A DNA stretch of 64,000 nt from Lachnospiraceae bacterium (GCA_022766245.1 JALEPL010000022.1:1-64000), one strand, 5' to 3'; positions 9,289 to 18,098 are shown, counted from the stretch's first letter. Program-made: numbers and translations. Notes: generated by a model not told the origin, from the sequence alone.

Positions 9289-10436
9289 GGGAACAAAACA
9301 ATATGGAGCTTATGAGGAAAGATCGTATTCTGTCGTCGCTGGTATTGGTGATTGCCTGTATATTTCTGGCTTTGGGAGCACGGACTCCCTATACACCAGT
9401 GATGGCAGAGGCGGAACCCGGGGACGAAACTGATACAGAAATACAGGAAGAAGTTGTGCAGGAGGATTATGACCTTTTGTTTTGGTATCAGGATGCGCAG
9501 TGCCAGACATTTTTTGAACAGGCGGCAGAGGACTATGAGGAGGCTGCCGGTGTAAAGGTCAAGACCTGTTATGTGGAGTCGGCACGTTATCTGGAGGATA
9601 TCTATGATGCCACTATGGCTGAGGACGAATATCCGGATCTTTATCTGGCCGGAAATGATGTGGCAGAAAAAGCATATTTGTATGGGATTGCCACCAAGGA
9701 GAAAACACCGTTATATTTTGAGACGGTGTTATTTGTGTACCATAAGAACCTTTATCCCAATGCTCCGGAAAATTTAATAGAGCTCATGAATTATGTGGCA
9801 TATAATGAATCGCCGGAGGGCGTAAATAATATTCTGGAGTGGAATGTAACAGACGGATTTTACAATTATCCGTTGATTGCAGGTAGTTTTGAACTCGAGT
9901 TTTCGGATGATGGAGCGAAAATCGTGGGAGAGGAAGAACGTTATATGCAGCAGCTCATTTTTTTCGGGAATCTGGCAGCATATGTTCAACTGGATGCGGA
10001 AACAATTACAGATGAGACGGTATTAAAGGATTTTAATCAGGGTACCACCATTTGTGCCATGATCGGTTCGGATGATCTGGCAGAAATTACCGCAGAGGAT
10101 GCGGTGGTTATGATGCTTCCGGACATCAGCAGCGAAATTCCTTTGGAGGGATGCTCGGTAGAGGGATGCTTCTATATCAATGATTTCTCAGAAAATAAGC
10201 AGGAAGCCCAGAATTTTATCGACTATGTGATTGAAGAGCAGAGTGATGTACTGGAAGCAAAGACAGGGCATATGCCGGTGAAGGAAGATGCGGTGCGCAG
10301 CAGCTTTGGCAAGGTGGCTTACCGCCAGTACAAGGATAGTTCCTTGGTACCGGAGTCGGTGCACAGTGGATCCTTTTGGGCTCAGTTTGAAGATTTAATG
10401 ATACGTTTGTGGAATGGTGAGAATGTTTTTGAATAA
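9285..10436 (+). CDS. exported solute-binding-like protein (family 1 fold), no partner transporter nearby
   Basis: 383 residues with a signal or anchor helix (SLVLVIACIFLALGA), an acidic linker, and then a periplasmic-binding-protein-like domain: YDLLFWYQD, FEQAAEDYEEAAGVKVKTCYV, YPDLYLAGND and SENKQEAQNFIDYVIEEQ resemble ABC sugar-binding proteins. No lipobox is evident, so it may be membrane-tethered. The start at 9285 overlaps the argD stop (ATGA); ATG 9303, about 10 bases after GAGGG, is a good alternative. No permease or ATPase gene is adjacent, so its role may be sensing or scaffolding. Confidence 0.65.
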   Translation: MREQNNMELMRKDRILSSLVLVIACIFLALGARTPYTPVMAEAEPGDETDTEIQEEVVQEDYDLLFWYQDAQCQTFFEQAAEDYEEAAGVKVKTCYVESARYLEDIYDATMAEDEYPDLYLAGNDVAEKAYLYGIATKEKTPLYFETVLFVYHKNLYPNAPENLIELMNYVAYNESPEGVNNILEWNVTDGFYNYPLIAGSFELEFSDDGAKIVGEEERYMQQLIFFGNLAAYVQLDAETITDETVLKDFNQGTTICAMIGSDDLAEITAEDAVVMMLPDISSEIPLEGCSVEGCFYINDFSENKQEAQNFIDYVIEEQSDVLEAKTGHMPVKEDAVRSSFGKVAYRQYKDSSLVPESVHSGSFWAQFEDLMIRLWNGENVFE

Positions 10437-10490
10437 GTACTTGTAAAGCAAGGCATTTTTCGTTAAAATGAACGTGCAGGCATTAGGAGC

Positions 10491-10518
10491 TCGCTTATAT
10501 CTGCGGATATAAGGAGGG
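10491..10518 (+). promoter_or_regulatory. small hairpin overlapping the comEA ribosome-binding site
   Basis: CTTATATC (10494-10501), loop TGCG, GATATAAG (10506-10513), running straight into the GGAGGG ribosome site at 10513-10518. An 8-bp stem touching the Shine-Dalgarno could tune comEA translation. The fold is inferred by eye. Confidence 0.4.
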
Positions 10519-10523
10519 CGTGT

Positions 10524-11084
10524 ATGAGAGAAAACATATTGTGCTGTGTGCTGTTGGCGGCATTGTTCAGCATACAGGGCTGTGGCAGCAAGGCACACAC
10601 AGTTTATTTAGAGCCGGATACACAGGATGCGGGGATTGTGGATACTGAGGATTCTGTAAAGGAGCCGGCTTCTTGTTATGTGTATATTTGTGGAGCGGTG
10701 GAAGCCCCCGGAGTTTACGAATTGCCGGAGAATAGTCGTGTGTTTGATGTGATTGCGGCAGCGGGAGGATTATCGGAGGATGCATCGGAGGATTCTGTCA
10801 ATCAGGCCGAACCAGTGACAGATGGACAGATGATTCGTATTCCGACACAGCAGGAGGAAAGGGAAGCATTGCAAAACGCAGAGCAGGATTCGAGAGTGAA
10901 TCTGAATTCTGCCACGGTGGAGGAACTGATGACACTGCCGGGAATTGGAGAATCCAAGGCAGAAAGCATTGTTTCCTATCGGGAAGAACATGGCGGTTTC
11001 TCCAGTATTGAGGATTTGATGAATATATCAGGAATTAAAGAGGGTGTCTTTGACAAAATCAAAGGAAGGATTAGAGTCAACTGA
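10524..11084 (+). CDS. comEA: ComEA-family DNA-binding protein (SLBB + helix-hairpin-helix)
   Basis: 186 residues. A hydrophobic N terminus ends in IQGCGS, so it is an anchored or lipoprotein-like exported protein. Residues 50-110 form an SLBB domain (VYICGAVEAPGVYELPENSRVFDVIAAAGGL). The C terminus is a tandem helix-hairpin-helix, with LPGIGESKAESIVSYREEHGGF followed by LMNISGIKEGVFDKIKGRI. In competent Firmicutes ComEA binds incoming double-stranded DNA and passes it to ComEC. Here it is separated from comEC by a two-component pair and a GerMN gene on the same strand. Confidence 0.9.
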   Translation: MRENILCCVLLAALFSIQGCGSKAHTVYLEPDTQDAGIVDTEDSVKEPASCYVYICGAVEAPGVYELPENSRVFDVIAAAGGLSEDASEDSVNQAEPVTDGQMIRIPTQQEEREALQNAEQDSRVNLNSATVEELMTLPGIGESKAESIVSYREEHGGFSSIEDLMNISGIKEGVFDKIKGRIRVN

Positions 11085-11092
11085 GGTGAAAT

Positions 11093-11782
11093 ATGGCGAA
11101 GAAGGTTCTGGTTGTAGACGATGAAAAGTTAATTGTGAAGGGAATCCGTTTTTCCCTGGAGCAGGATGGGATGGAGGTTACCTGTGCCTACGATGGTGAG
11201 GAAGCATTGAATCTGGCAAAGGAGCATGATTTTGATATGATTCTTTTAGACATCATGCTTCCCAAGATGGATGGCTTCGAGGTGTGTCAGGCAATTCGTG
11301 AATTTTCCAATGTGCCCATTGTGATGCTGACGGCTAAGGGGGAGGATATGGATAAGATTTTAGGCCTCGAGTATGGTGCAGACGACTATATCACCAAACC
11401 TTTCAATATTCTTGAAGTGAAAGCACGAATCAAGGCAATTATGCGAAGGACTGCAGCAGCTGCGCCCAAGGAAGAGAATTCCAATGTGATATCCAGCGGA
11501 GATATCCGTCTGGACTGTGAAGGTCGTCGGCTGTTTATCAAGGAACGGGAGATTAATCTTACCTCCAAAGAGTTTGATTTGCTGGAGCTTCTGGTGACAA
11601 ATCCCAACAAAGTATATAGCCGTGAGAACCTTCTGAATCTGGTATGGGGATATGAATACCCCGGTGATGTGCGTACTGTGGATGTGCATGTCCGGAGACT
11701 GCGGGAGAAGATTGAACCCAATCCCAGTGAGCCTCGCTATGTTCATACGAAATGGGGCGTTGGTTATTACTACCAGAAATAA
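11093..11782 (+). CDS. OmpR/PhoB-family response regulator
   Basis: 229 residues. The receiver domain has acidic residues D9/D10, the phospho-acceptor D53 (ILLDIMLPKMDG), T81 (MLTAKG) and K103 (ITKPF). A winged helix follows from about 130 (LTSKEFDLLELLVTNPNKVYSRENLL, VRTVDVHVRRLREKIE). It lies 8 bases after comEA and 12 before the histidine kinase gene. It resembles WalR/PhoP-type regulators, but the exact subfamily cannot be fixed by eye. Confidence 0.92.
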   Translation: MAKKVLVVDDEKLIVKGIRFSLEQDGMEVTCAYDGEEALNLAKEHDFDMILLDIMLPKMDGFEVCQAIREFSNVPIVMLTAKGEDMDKILGLEYGADDYITKPFNILEVKARIKAIMRRTAAAAPKEENSNVISSGDIRLDCEGRRLFIKEREINLTSKEFDLLELLVTNPNKVYSRENLLNLVWGYEYPGDVRTVDVHVRRLREKIEPNPSEPRYVHTKWGVGYYYQK

Positions 11783-11794
11783 CAGGGGGCTGAT

Positions 11795-13243
11795 ATGAAA
11801 AAAAAGATCAGATTTCGGTTTTTAAAAAGCCTAAAAATTCGATTAATCTGCCTTATTTTTCTGCTGAGTGTCTTGGCCGGGATGGTATTGCGGGTTGGTA
11901 TTTTAGTTGCCTACGAGAAAAAGGCAGTGGCGAACCGCAGCATCGATATTTTGAGTCAGGCAAAGGTTTTGGCTAATGATATAGTGACAGCAGATTATCT
12001 GGAAAATCTTGATTCCGAATCAATTACTTCCCAGCTGGATCAGATTTCACGTATTTATGATGGACGCGTGATTATCATCGATCAGACATTTGATATTGTA
12101 AAAGATACCTATGGAATGGATGAGGGGAAAACTATCATATCTGAGGAAGTGGTAAAAAGTTTTCAAGGGCAGGATATCAATAGCTACGATAGTGAATACC
12201 GATATATCGAACTGGCCATTCCCTTGCAGAAACAGGAAAGTGATGGACGGGCAGGAAATGTGATTGGTGTCATGCTGGTCAGTGTTTCTACGGATAGTAT
12301 CATGGCAAATCTTGCTTATTTGAAGCAGATATCCATTGTGATTCAGCTGGTGATTACGACGCTGATTTTTGCTGTTGCAGTGTTTGCGTCATTCAGTATG
12401 GTAGCACCTCTGGAGCGTATTTCAAAGGAATTGTCGGATTTGCAGGGTGGATATGCCGAGGACCGTGAAGATGCGCTGATGGTGACAAACTACACGGAAA
12501 CGGCACGGATATCTGAGAACTTTAATAAGCTATACAGCCGGATGCGTATTTTGGATCAGTCCAGACAGGAATTTGTTTCCAATGTGTCTCATGAGTTGAA
12601 AACCCCCCTTACCTCTATGAAGGTTCTGGCGGATTCGCTGAATGGACAGGATGACGTGCCGGTGGAACTGTATCGGGATTTTATGCAGGACATTGGAACG
12701 GAAATCGAGCGAGAGAATAAGATTATTAATGATTTGCTATCCTTGGTAAAAATGGATCGTTCGGCATCTGATTTGAATATTACGGTAGTGAATGTTAATG
12801 AAATGCTGGATTTGATTCTGAAACGTTTGCGTCCAATTGCCGAAAAGCAACATATTGATCTGGTGCTGGAAAGTTTTCGACCGGTGACGGCGGAGATTGA
12901 TGAGGTGAAATTGACCTTGGCCATCACCAATTTAGTGGAAAATGCAATCAAATATAACAAGGAAGATGGCTGGGTACATGTTTCTCTGAATGCGGATCAT
13001 CAGTACTTTTATTTGAAGGTAGAAGATTCTGGAATCGGGATACCGGAGGACGCCCAGGAACATATTTACGAGAGATTCTATCGTGTGGACAAGTCTCATT
13101 CCCGGGAAATCGGTGGCACAGGTCTTGGTTTGGCTATTACCAGAAATGCAATTATTATGCATCGGGGGGCTATCAAGGTATTTAGTGTAGAGGGAGAAGG
13201 AACCACCTTCACGGTGCGTATCCCGCTGAATTATATCGAATAG
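11795..13243 (+). CDS. HAMP-containing sensor histidine kinase
   Basis: 482 residues. TM1 is about residues 15-37 and TM2 about 173-195, flanking an extracytoplasmic PAS-like sensor of about 135 residues. HAMP follows. The phospho-acceptor is H266 in SNVSHELKTPLTSMK. The ATP-binding domain has NLVENAIKYN (N box), DSGIGIP (G1) and GGTGLGLAI (G2). No cytoplasmic PAS domain is visible. Cognate partner of the upstream response regulator; the downstream GerMN lipoprotein may be part of the same envelope response. Confidence 0.92.
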   Translation: MKKKIRFRFLKSLKIRLICLIFLLSVLAGMVLRVGILVAYEKKAVANRSIDILSQAKVLANDIVTADYLENLDSESITSQLDQISRIYDGRVIIIDQTFDIVKDTYGMDEGKTIISEEVVKSFQGQDINSYDSEYRYIELAIPLQKQESDGRAGNVIGVMLVSVSTDSIMANLAYLKQISIVIQLVITTLIFAVAVFASFSMVAPLERISKELSDLQGGYAEDREDALMVTNYTETARISENFNKLYSRMRILDQSRQEFVSNVSHELKTPLTSMKVLADSLNGQDDVPVELYRDFMQDIGTEIERENKIINDLLSLVKMDRSASDLNITVVNVNEMLDLILKRLRPIAEKQHIDLVLESFRPVTAEIDEVKLTLAITNLVENAIKYNKEDGWVHVSLNADHQYFYLKVEDSGIGIPEDAQEHIYERFYRVDKSHSREIGGTGLGLAITRNAIIMHRGAIKVFSVEGEGTTFTVRIPLNYIE

Positions 13244-13252
13244 GAGACGGAC

Positions 13253-14218
13253 ATGAAAAAAATATCGTTTTTTGGAGTCATTGTCCTTGCCTTATTGCTA
13301 CTGGGGGGATGCGGTAAGGATGCGGACGCAGAATCAGATTATTATATATATTATATGAATAACGATAAGACGAAAATTGTAATGCAGCCGTATGAGCTTA
13401 AGACAGATGCAGATGCCTCTACGGAAGTGCTGATTGAGGAAATGCTTGACGTTCTTGCCACAGACGTGGACAGTGTAGAATATGTGAAACCAATTCCAAA
13501 AGGGGTGGAAGTGGAGAGCTTTCAGATGGAAGGCAGTCAGTTGTCTTTATATTGGAATGATTCCTACAGTCAGATGAGTGTTTCGGATGAGGTGTTATGC
13601 CGTGCAGCAGTGGTTAAAACAATGGCGCAGCTGCCGGGGGTGACCTGCGTATCCTTTTATGTGGGGGACGCTCCATTGACAAATAGTAAGGGAGCTTTGG
13701 TGGGGCTGATGACAGCAGAAAGCTTTGTGGAGAATCCGGGAGAGCAGATTAATGCTATTCAGAGCACTGTGTTGCATCTCTATTTTGCGAATGAAACAGG
13801 CGATGCCCTTGTGGAAGAGGATCGTGAGGTTCAGTACAGCAGTAATGTATCAATGGAAAAACTGGTTGTGGAGCACCTTATCAAAGGTCCGGAGACGCCG
13901 GGATTAAAGGGGACCATCCCCTCCGGAACAAATCTTATTAATGTAAGTACAACAAACGGAGTTTGTTATGTGAATTTTGATGAGGGATTTTACAATCAGA
14001 ACTATGAAATTCAGGAAGCGATTGTGATTTATTCCATTGTGAATTCACTATCAGAGCTTTCTAATATTAATAAAGTACAGATTTCGGTCAATGGCAACTC
14101 CAATGGTGTATATCGTGATACCTTTGGCCTGGACAAGCAGTATGAGAGAAAGCTGGATTATGTTCAGAGCATGGAACAGGAAGTACTTAGTACAGAAGGA
14201 GAAGAGGGAGCAGACTGA
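13253..14218 (+). CDS. GerMN-domain lipoprotein
   Basis: 321 residues. The lipobox LGGC puts the lipidated cysteine at C20. Two GerMN repeats follow (about 45-150 and 170-290), with EVLIEEML..VEYVKPIPKGVEV..GSQLSLYWND and KLVVEHLIKGPE..LKGTIPSGTNLINV..CYVNFDEGF as the paired signatures. GerM-type proteins act at the envelope in sporulation and germination, and similar domains sit beside two-component systems (as with LpqB beside MtrAB). That context matches the kinase pair upstream. Confidence 0.85.
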   Translation: MKKISFFGVIVLALLLLGGCGKDADAESDYYIYYMNNDKTKIVMQPYELKTDADASTEVLIEEMLDVLATDVDSVEYVKPIPKGVEVESFQMEGSQLSLYWNDSYSQMSVSDEVLCRAAVVKTMAQLPGVTCVSFYVGDAPLTNSKGALVGLMTAESFVENPGEQINAIQSTVLHLYFANETGDALVEEDREVQYSSNVSMEKLVVEHLIKGPETPGLKGTIPSGTNLINVSTTNGVCYVNFDEGFYNQNYEIQEAIVIYSIVNSLSELSNINKVQISVNGNSNGVYRDTFGLDKQYERKLDYVQSMEQEVLSTEGEEGAD

Positions 14219-14232
14219 TAAAAAAAAGACCA

Positions 14233-16818
14233 ATGTGCCTTGTGGCTATTTTCTTTCTCGTAGGGATTTTGTGGCGGATTGCTGTATTGCCTGCGTGGCA
14301 GTTGTTGATATTCGTAATCATCCTGATGGGAATGGAAGTTGTGTTGAGACAGAAACGCTTGCATCGAAAAGAAACCGTTTCTGCAGATACATGCATGAAT
14401 CACAAGGAGAAAAAGATATTATATAATGTTTTAATATTCGCCCTTGTAACTGTGGCATTAGCTATGGGATATATACGTTGTAATAACGAGAGTTGTATCC
14501 GCATGCGTTGTGAACCTTATATGAAGGAGGGAGCCGACATACAGTTACAGGGGGAGATTTACAAGAAAGAATGTAAGAATCAACAGCTATTATTCTACCT
14601 GGATCAGGTAATCTTACGGGTGGACGGAAAACAGTTTTCCACCCATTCGACCATCGTCACATTCGAGGACGGTGATTATCCCATTGGAAAAACCATCACA
14701 ATCAACGGAAGTATGAAGGTGCCTGCATCGGCAACCAACGACGGGAATTATGATGCAAGGGCATATTACCATAGTCTTAATATTGACTATCTGGTGCAAG
14801 GAGAGTCTGTGTTTGGAGTTTATGGAAAAACAGACTGGATTGCAGAAAAATTATGGCATTTAAAAGAAAAATTAAAAGAAAATTATAAAATGATTTTTCC
14901 AGATAGGGATGCGGGGATTCTCGTCACCATGCTTTTGGGCGATAAGGAACTGCTCGATCAGGAGGCAAAGCAAATCTATCAGCAGGCAGGAGTTTCACAT
15001 ATTCTTACAATCAGCGGACTGCATCTGTCTCTGCTCGGAATGGCCATATATCGGCTGCTTCGAAGACGAGCTTCCTTCACCATAGCGGGAGTTGTTTCAT
15101 CTGTGGTATTAGGGATGTATGTTTGTATGGTTGGTGCGGGTATTTCAGCAAAACGGGCATTTATTATGTTTCTTCTGATGGTGTTAGGGAAGATGCTGGG
15201 AAGAACTTATGATTCTCTCACCGGACTGTCTGTGGCTGTGTTGTTTTTGCTATGGGAAAATCCGTTTCTTGTTTTTCATGCCGGATTTCAGTTTTCTGTT
15301 GCCGCAGTGCTGGGGGCTACATGGGTAAGAGCGGATATGGAGCGGATTTTATCCATCGGCAAGTGCCGATGGAAGAAAGTTTGGGAGGCGTTGCTTGCTT
15401 CCGTGGCCATTCAGCTTATGACATTACCCTTGGTAGCATTTTATTATTATGAAATTCCCATGTATGCGGTACTTTTAAATATACTGGTGGCAAATATGTT
15501 AAGTGTAATTTTGATTTTTGGGATTACATGCGGAATATTAGGATTTGTATCAGTTAAATTGGCAGGTTTTGCTGCGGCACCGTTAGGGCTTATACTGCAT
15601 GGCATTACCGGCATGAGCAGTGCCTGTCTGAAACTTCCCGGAGCTGTATATCTGGTAGGAGGTTTGAAAATTTGGCGGATGATCGGGTATTATATGACGC
15701 TATATCTGGCGTTGCTTCTTTTGCTTAGATTTCGCAGAACATACGAAGAACTCAAAGAGAGTGCGAAAAAGAATACGTGGATTTCAGGAAAGAGAATGGT
15801 TCGGAGAGAAGATAAGGACAGGTTGTGGAATCGAGGAACGGTAAATGTCCAGAGAGAAGAGAAGGTCAGGGTGTGGAATCGAGGAACGGTAAATGACCCG
15901 GGAGAAGGTAAGGTCAGGGTGTGGGATGTTGAACGATTTAGATGGGAGAAAAGGAGGTTGCAAAAGCGCTTGTTTGCGGCAGGTATTCTCGCCGTTTCAA
16001 TCATGCAGTTGCTGATTATGGCTCCGGAGAAGAATCAGTTGCTGTGTGCGGTGTTGGATGTGGGCCAGGGGGATGGCATTTACCTTCAGCCGGGGGAAAA
16101 TGTCCATGTATTTATCGATGGGGGCAGCAGTGATGTGAGCAAAGTGGGAAGGTATCGCATGTTGCCTTTTTTGAAATACCATCGTGTTACTTCCATAGAT
16201 TACTGGTTTGTAAGCCATTATGATTCAGATCATGTTAGCGGATTGATTCAGCTATTGGAGGAAGATTATCGGGTAGAAAATCTGTGTTTGCCTTATGAAG
16301 AGCCGGATAATGAGAATTATCAGCAGTTGATGAAGATTGCGGAAAAGTCGGGGACAAAGGTGGTATTTTTTTCGGCGGGCAGTAGACTAGAGATTGGCTC
16401 CTGTAATATCCGGGCACTTTTACCAGATCCCAACCGCAGTGTGGATGCCGGGGATGCCAACGAAAATTGTATGGTGTTATATGTCACCCATCCCGACGGA
16501 AATATGGTATTCACAGGAGATGCAGGTGCTGAAGACGAGCGGTGGATTTTGTCGGAACTTGCCTCGGTAAAGCTTCTAAAGGTGGGGCATCATGGATCGA
16601 AATACTCCAGCTCGGAGGAGTTTTTGCAAGTGTTGTCCCCTGAATATGCCGTGATCAGCTGCAGTAGCACCAATCGGTATGGACATCCGCATCAAGAGAC
16701 ACTGAATAGACTTGAGGATGCAGGAGCAAAGGTGTTGCGTACTGACGAAGTCGGTGCCATCGAAGTGTTGTTTCAGGATGATGCAGTGGTGATAGCGGAA
16801 TATGGAAAGAAAAATTAA
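14233..16818 (+). CDS. comEC: ComEC/Rec2 DNA-uptake channel with C-terminal metallo-beta-lactamase domain
   Basis: 861 residues from ATG 14233. Order: N-terminal TM segments, an OB-like DUF4131 region (60-200), the competence TM domain (about 215-500, GVSHILTISGLHLSLLG), then a metallo-beta-lactamase domain (DVGQGDGIYL, SHYDSDHVSG, VGHHGSKYSSS). It should move single-stranded DNA across the membrane; the C-terminal domain may be the nuclease. ATG 14233 has no ribosome site. An in-frame CTG at 14215 sits 5-6 bases after GGGAG and would add LIKKRP, giving the charged start expected before TM1, so 14215 may be the true start. Confidence 0.93.
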   Translation: MCLVAIFFLVGILWRIAVLPAWQLLIFVIILMGMEVVLRQKRLHRKETVSADTCMNHKEKKILYNVLIFALVTVALAMGYIRCNNESCIRMRCEPYMKEGADIQLQGEIYKKECKNQQLLFYLDQVILRVDGKQFSTHSTIVTFEDGDYPIGKTITINGSMKVPASATNDGNYDARAYYHSLNIDYLVQGESVFGVYGKTDWIAEKLWHLKEKLKENYKMIFPDRDAGILVTMLLGDKELLDQEAKQIYQQAGVSHILTISGLHLSLLGMAIYRLLRRRASFTIAGVVSSVVLGMYVCMVGAGISAKRAFIMFLLMVLGKMLGRTYDSLTGLSVAVLFLLWENPFLVFHAGFQFSVAAVLGATWVRADMERILSIGKCRWKKVWEALLASVAIQLMTLPLVAFYYYEIPMYAVLLNILVANMLSVILIFGITCGILGFVSVKLAGFAAAPLGLILHGITGMSSACLKLPGAVYLVGGLKIWRMIGYYMTLYLALLLLLRFRRTYEELKESAKKNTWISGKRMVRREDKDRLWNRGTVNVQREEKVRVWNRGTVNDPGEGKVRVWDVERFRWEKRRLQKRLFAAGILAVSIMQLLIMAPEKNQLLCAVLDVGQGDGIYLQPGENVHVFIDGGSSDVSKVGRYRMLPFLKYHRVTSIDYWFVSHYDSDHVSGLIQLLEEDYRVENLCLPYEEPDNENYQQLMKIAEKSGTKVVFFSAGSRLEIGSCNIRALLPDPNRSVDAGDANENCMVLYVTHPDGNMVFTGDAGAEDERWILSELASVKLLKVGHHGSKYSSSEEFLQVLSPEYAVISCSSTNRYGHPHQETLNRLEDAGAKVLRTDEVGAIEVLFQDDAVVIAEYGKKN
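15806..15930 (+). repeat. 48-bp in-frame tandem repeat inside comEC
   Basis: Units start at 15806, 15854 and 15902 (two full and one truncated). Each encodes a 16-residue Arg/Trp-rich repeat of the kind REEKVRVWNRGTVN. The repeats lie in the linker between the last TM helix of the competence domain and the metallo-beta-lactamase domain, a place where length change would be tolerated. Confidence 0.85.
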
Positions 16819-16840
16819 GTGTATGGCAGCTCAAGAGTAG

Positions 16841-17076
16841 CGTGCAGGGAGTCTGGGAAAGTGAAGCGGGGCTAGGATAAGCAAAACGAAGAAATAAGCC
16901 CCGCATAGAAACTGAAGCGGGGCTGGGATAAGCAAAATAAAGGAATAAGCCCCGCATAGAAAATGAAGCGGGGCTGGGATAAGCAAAATAAAGGAATAAG
17001 CCCCGCATAGAAAATGAAGCGGGGCTAGGATAAGCAAAACAAAGGAATAAGCCCCGCAGTAGAAGCGTGCAGGGAG
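16841..17076. repeat. four-copy 51-bp tandem hairpin array
   Basis: Units begin at 16863, 16914, 16965 and 17016, exactly 51 bases apart. Each contains GCGGGGCT and AGCCCCGC, a perfect 8-bp inverted repeat around a purine-rich loop of about 25 bases. The array lies between two copies of GCGTGCAGGGAG (from 16840 and 17065). No T-tract follows the hairpins, so they are not ordinary terminators. This array and the element at 17088-17272 account for the 485 bases between comEC and the next ORF. Confidence 0.85.
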
Positions 17077-17087
17077 ACACGGAAAAT

Positions 17088-17272
17088 CTAACTGTTCAGA
17101 ACAGACCGAATCACTTGCTGATGAGGACGTAAGAACATGATTCAGGTGTGAACAAAGTCTACGCTTCGCTTCGGTCGGTGTTGAACAGGTGCCACTGGCA
17201 CCTAACACCCCATCGTCGCAGCCGATTTTCATGGGTTTGCGAATGATATCTGTGAAGGTACTGAACAGATAC
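17088..17272. mobile_element. MITE-like structured element, copy B (about 185 bp)
   Basis: The left end CTAACTGTTCAG (17088-17099) is the inverted partner of the right end CTGAACAGATAC (17261-17272). The right end is the family hairpin ATATCTGT...ACAGATAC. Internally, GGTGTT..AACACC encloses the perfect hairpin AGGTGCC-ACT-GGCACCT, and the GATTTTCATGGGTTTGCGAA block is shared with 44853-44975. Flanking 8-mers match at only 5 of 8 positions, so any target duplication has decayed. Confidence 0.65.
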
Positions 17273-17303
17273 AAAAAAATAATAAAGAGAAAAGAGGTTC
17301 ACC

Positions 17304-18098
17304 ATGGTTATTAATTGTAATATTATGAGAAGAAAAAAAGAACAGCTTCGTAAGGAACTTGATAAACTATACAGTCTGGAAAATAGATTTCCGAAAGGGG
17401 AGTTGCGATGTTCTAAAAACAACAGTCGGTATAAGTGGTTTGTAAAAAATCAAGCAGAAACTATCTACCTTTCAAAAAAAGAAAGAGAGCTGGCAGAAAA
17501 ATTGGCAGTCAAAAAATATTATACGTACAAAAAGCAAGAATTGGAAAGTGCGCTTGACGCTTGTAATGCATATCTGCGAAAAATGCAGGCGATAGAAGGC
17601 AAAACGGAACAACTTTTGTATCATCCGGAGTATCGACGATTGCTTGAAAAACATTTTATGCCTGTAAATGAAGAATTGAAGGAGTGGCAGAGTGCCCCTT
17701 ATGAGCGGTGTAACAGGCATGAGGAATCCTTAATCATAAAAGGGACACAGGGAAAGATGCTTAGATCTAAGTCGGAGGCAATCATTGACATGCTGCTTTA
17801 TAAAAATAGAATTCCATTTCGATATGAAGAAAAGCTTGTGCTTGGGTCGATTGCAATTTATCCGGATTTTGTAATTAGGCACCCCGTGACTGGAGAGTAC
17901 TTTTATTGGGAACATTTCGGAATGATGGATGAGGAAGATTATCGGAATCATGCATGTAATAAGATAAGGCTTTATTGTGCAAATGGAATTATACCATCGA
18001 TTCATTTGATCACTACTTATGAGACCCAAAATAATCCATTAAGTATCGAACAAGTTGAAAGGATTATACAAGAATATTTTGGATGTGAATCATTGTAG
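17304..18098 (+). CDS. uncharacterised protein with PD-(D/E)XK-like nuclease signature
   Basis: 264 residues, not recognised as a named family. The first 130 residues are basic and helical (RRKKEQLRKELDKLY, KKERELAEKLAVKKYYTYKKQELESAL), probably coiled coil. Residues 150-245 carry RSKSEAIIDMLLYKNRIPFRYEEKL, then YPDFVI, then YFYWEHFGMMD. This E..PD..E-H layout is the core of PD-(D/E)XK enzymes. ATG 17304 follows AAGAGG. It sits alone between a repeat element and a decayed signalling module, so it is accessory and possibly acquired. The nuclease function is inference. Confidence 0.65.
   Translation: MVINCNIMRRKKEQLRKELDKLYSLENRFPKGELRCSKNNSRYKWFVKNQAETIYLSKKERELAEKLAVKKYYTYKKQELESALDACNAYLRKMQAIEGKTEQLLYHPEYRRLLEKHFMPVNEELKEWQSAPYERCNRHEESLIIKGTQGKMLRSKSEAIIDMLLYKNRIPFRYEEKLVLGSIAIYPDFVIRHPVTGEYFYWEHFGMMDEEDYRNHACNKIRLYCANGIIPSIHLITTYETQNNPLSIEQVERIIQEYFGCESL

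Noticed and set aside
16863-17060. Tandem 51-bp units considered as a CRISPR array
   Set aside because: The units are nearly identical along their whole length with no unique spacers, and no cas genes are present.
17109-17145. CTGATGAG followed by GAAC in the repeat element, resembling a hammerhead ribozyme core
   Set aside because: The second core reads GTAAGAAC rather than GAAAC, no stem II fits between them, the flanks pair with each other in a way a hammerhead does not use, and the homologous copy at 44865 has TTGATGATGAGG instead.
16655-17274. Minus-strand ORFs encoding repeated FAYPSPAS-type peptides
   Set aside because: The 51-bp period is a multiple of three, so any open frame across it gives a repetitive protein. 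There is no ribosome site, and the frames run into the comEC 3' end and the MITE.
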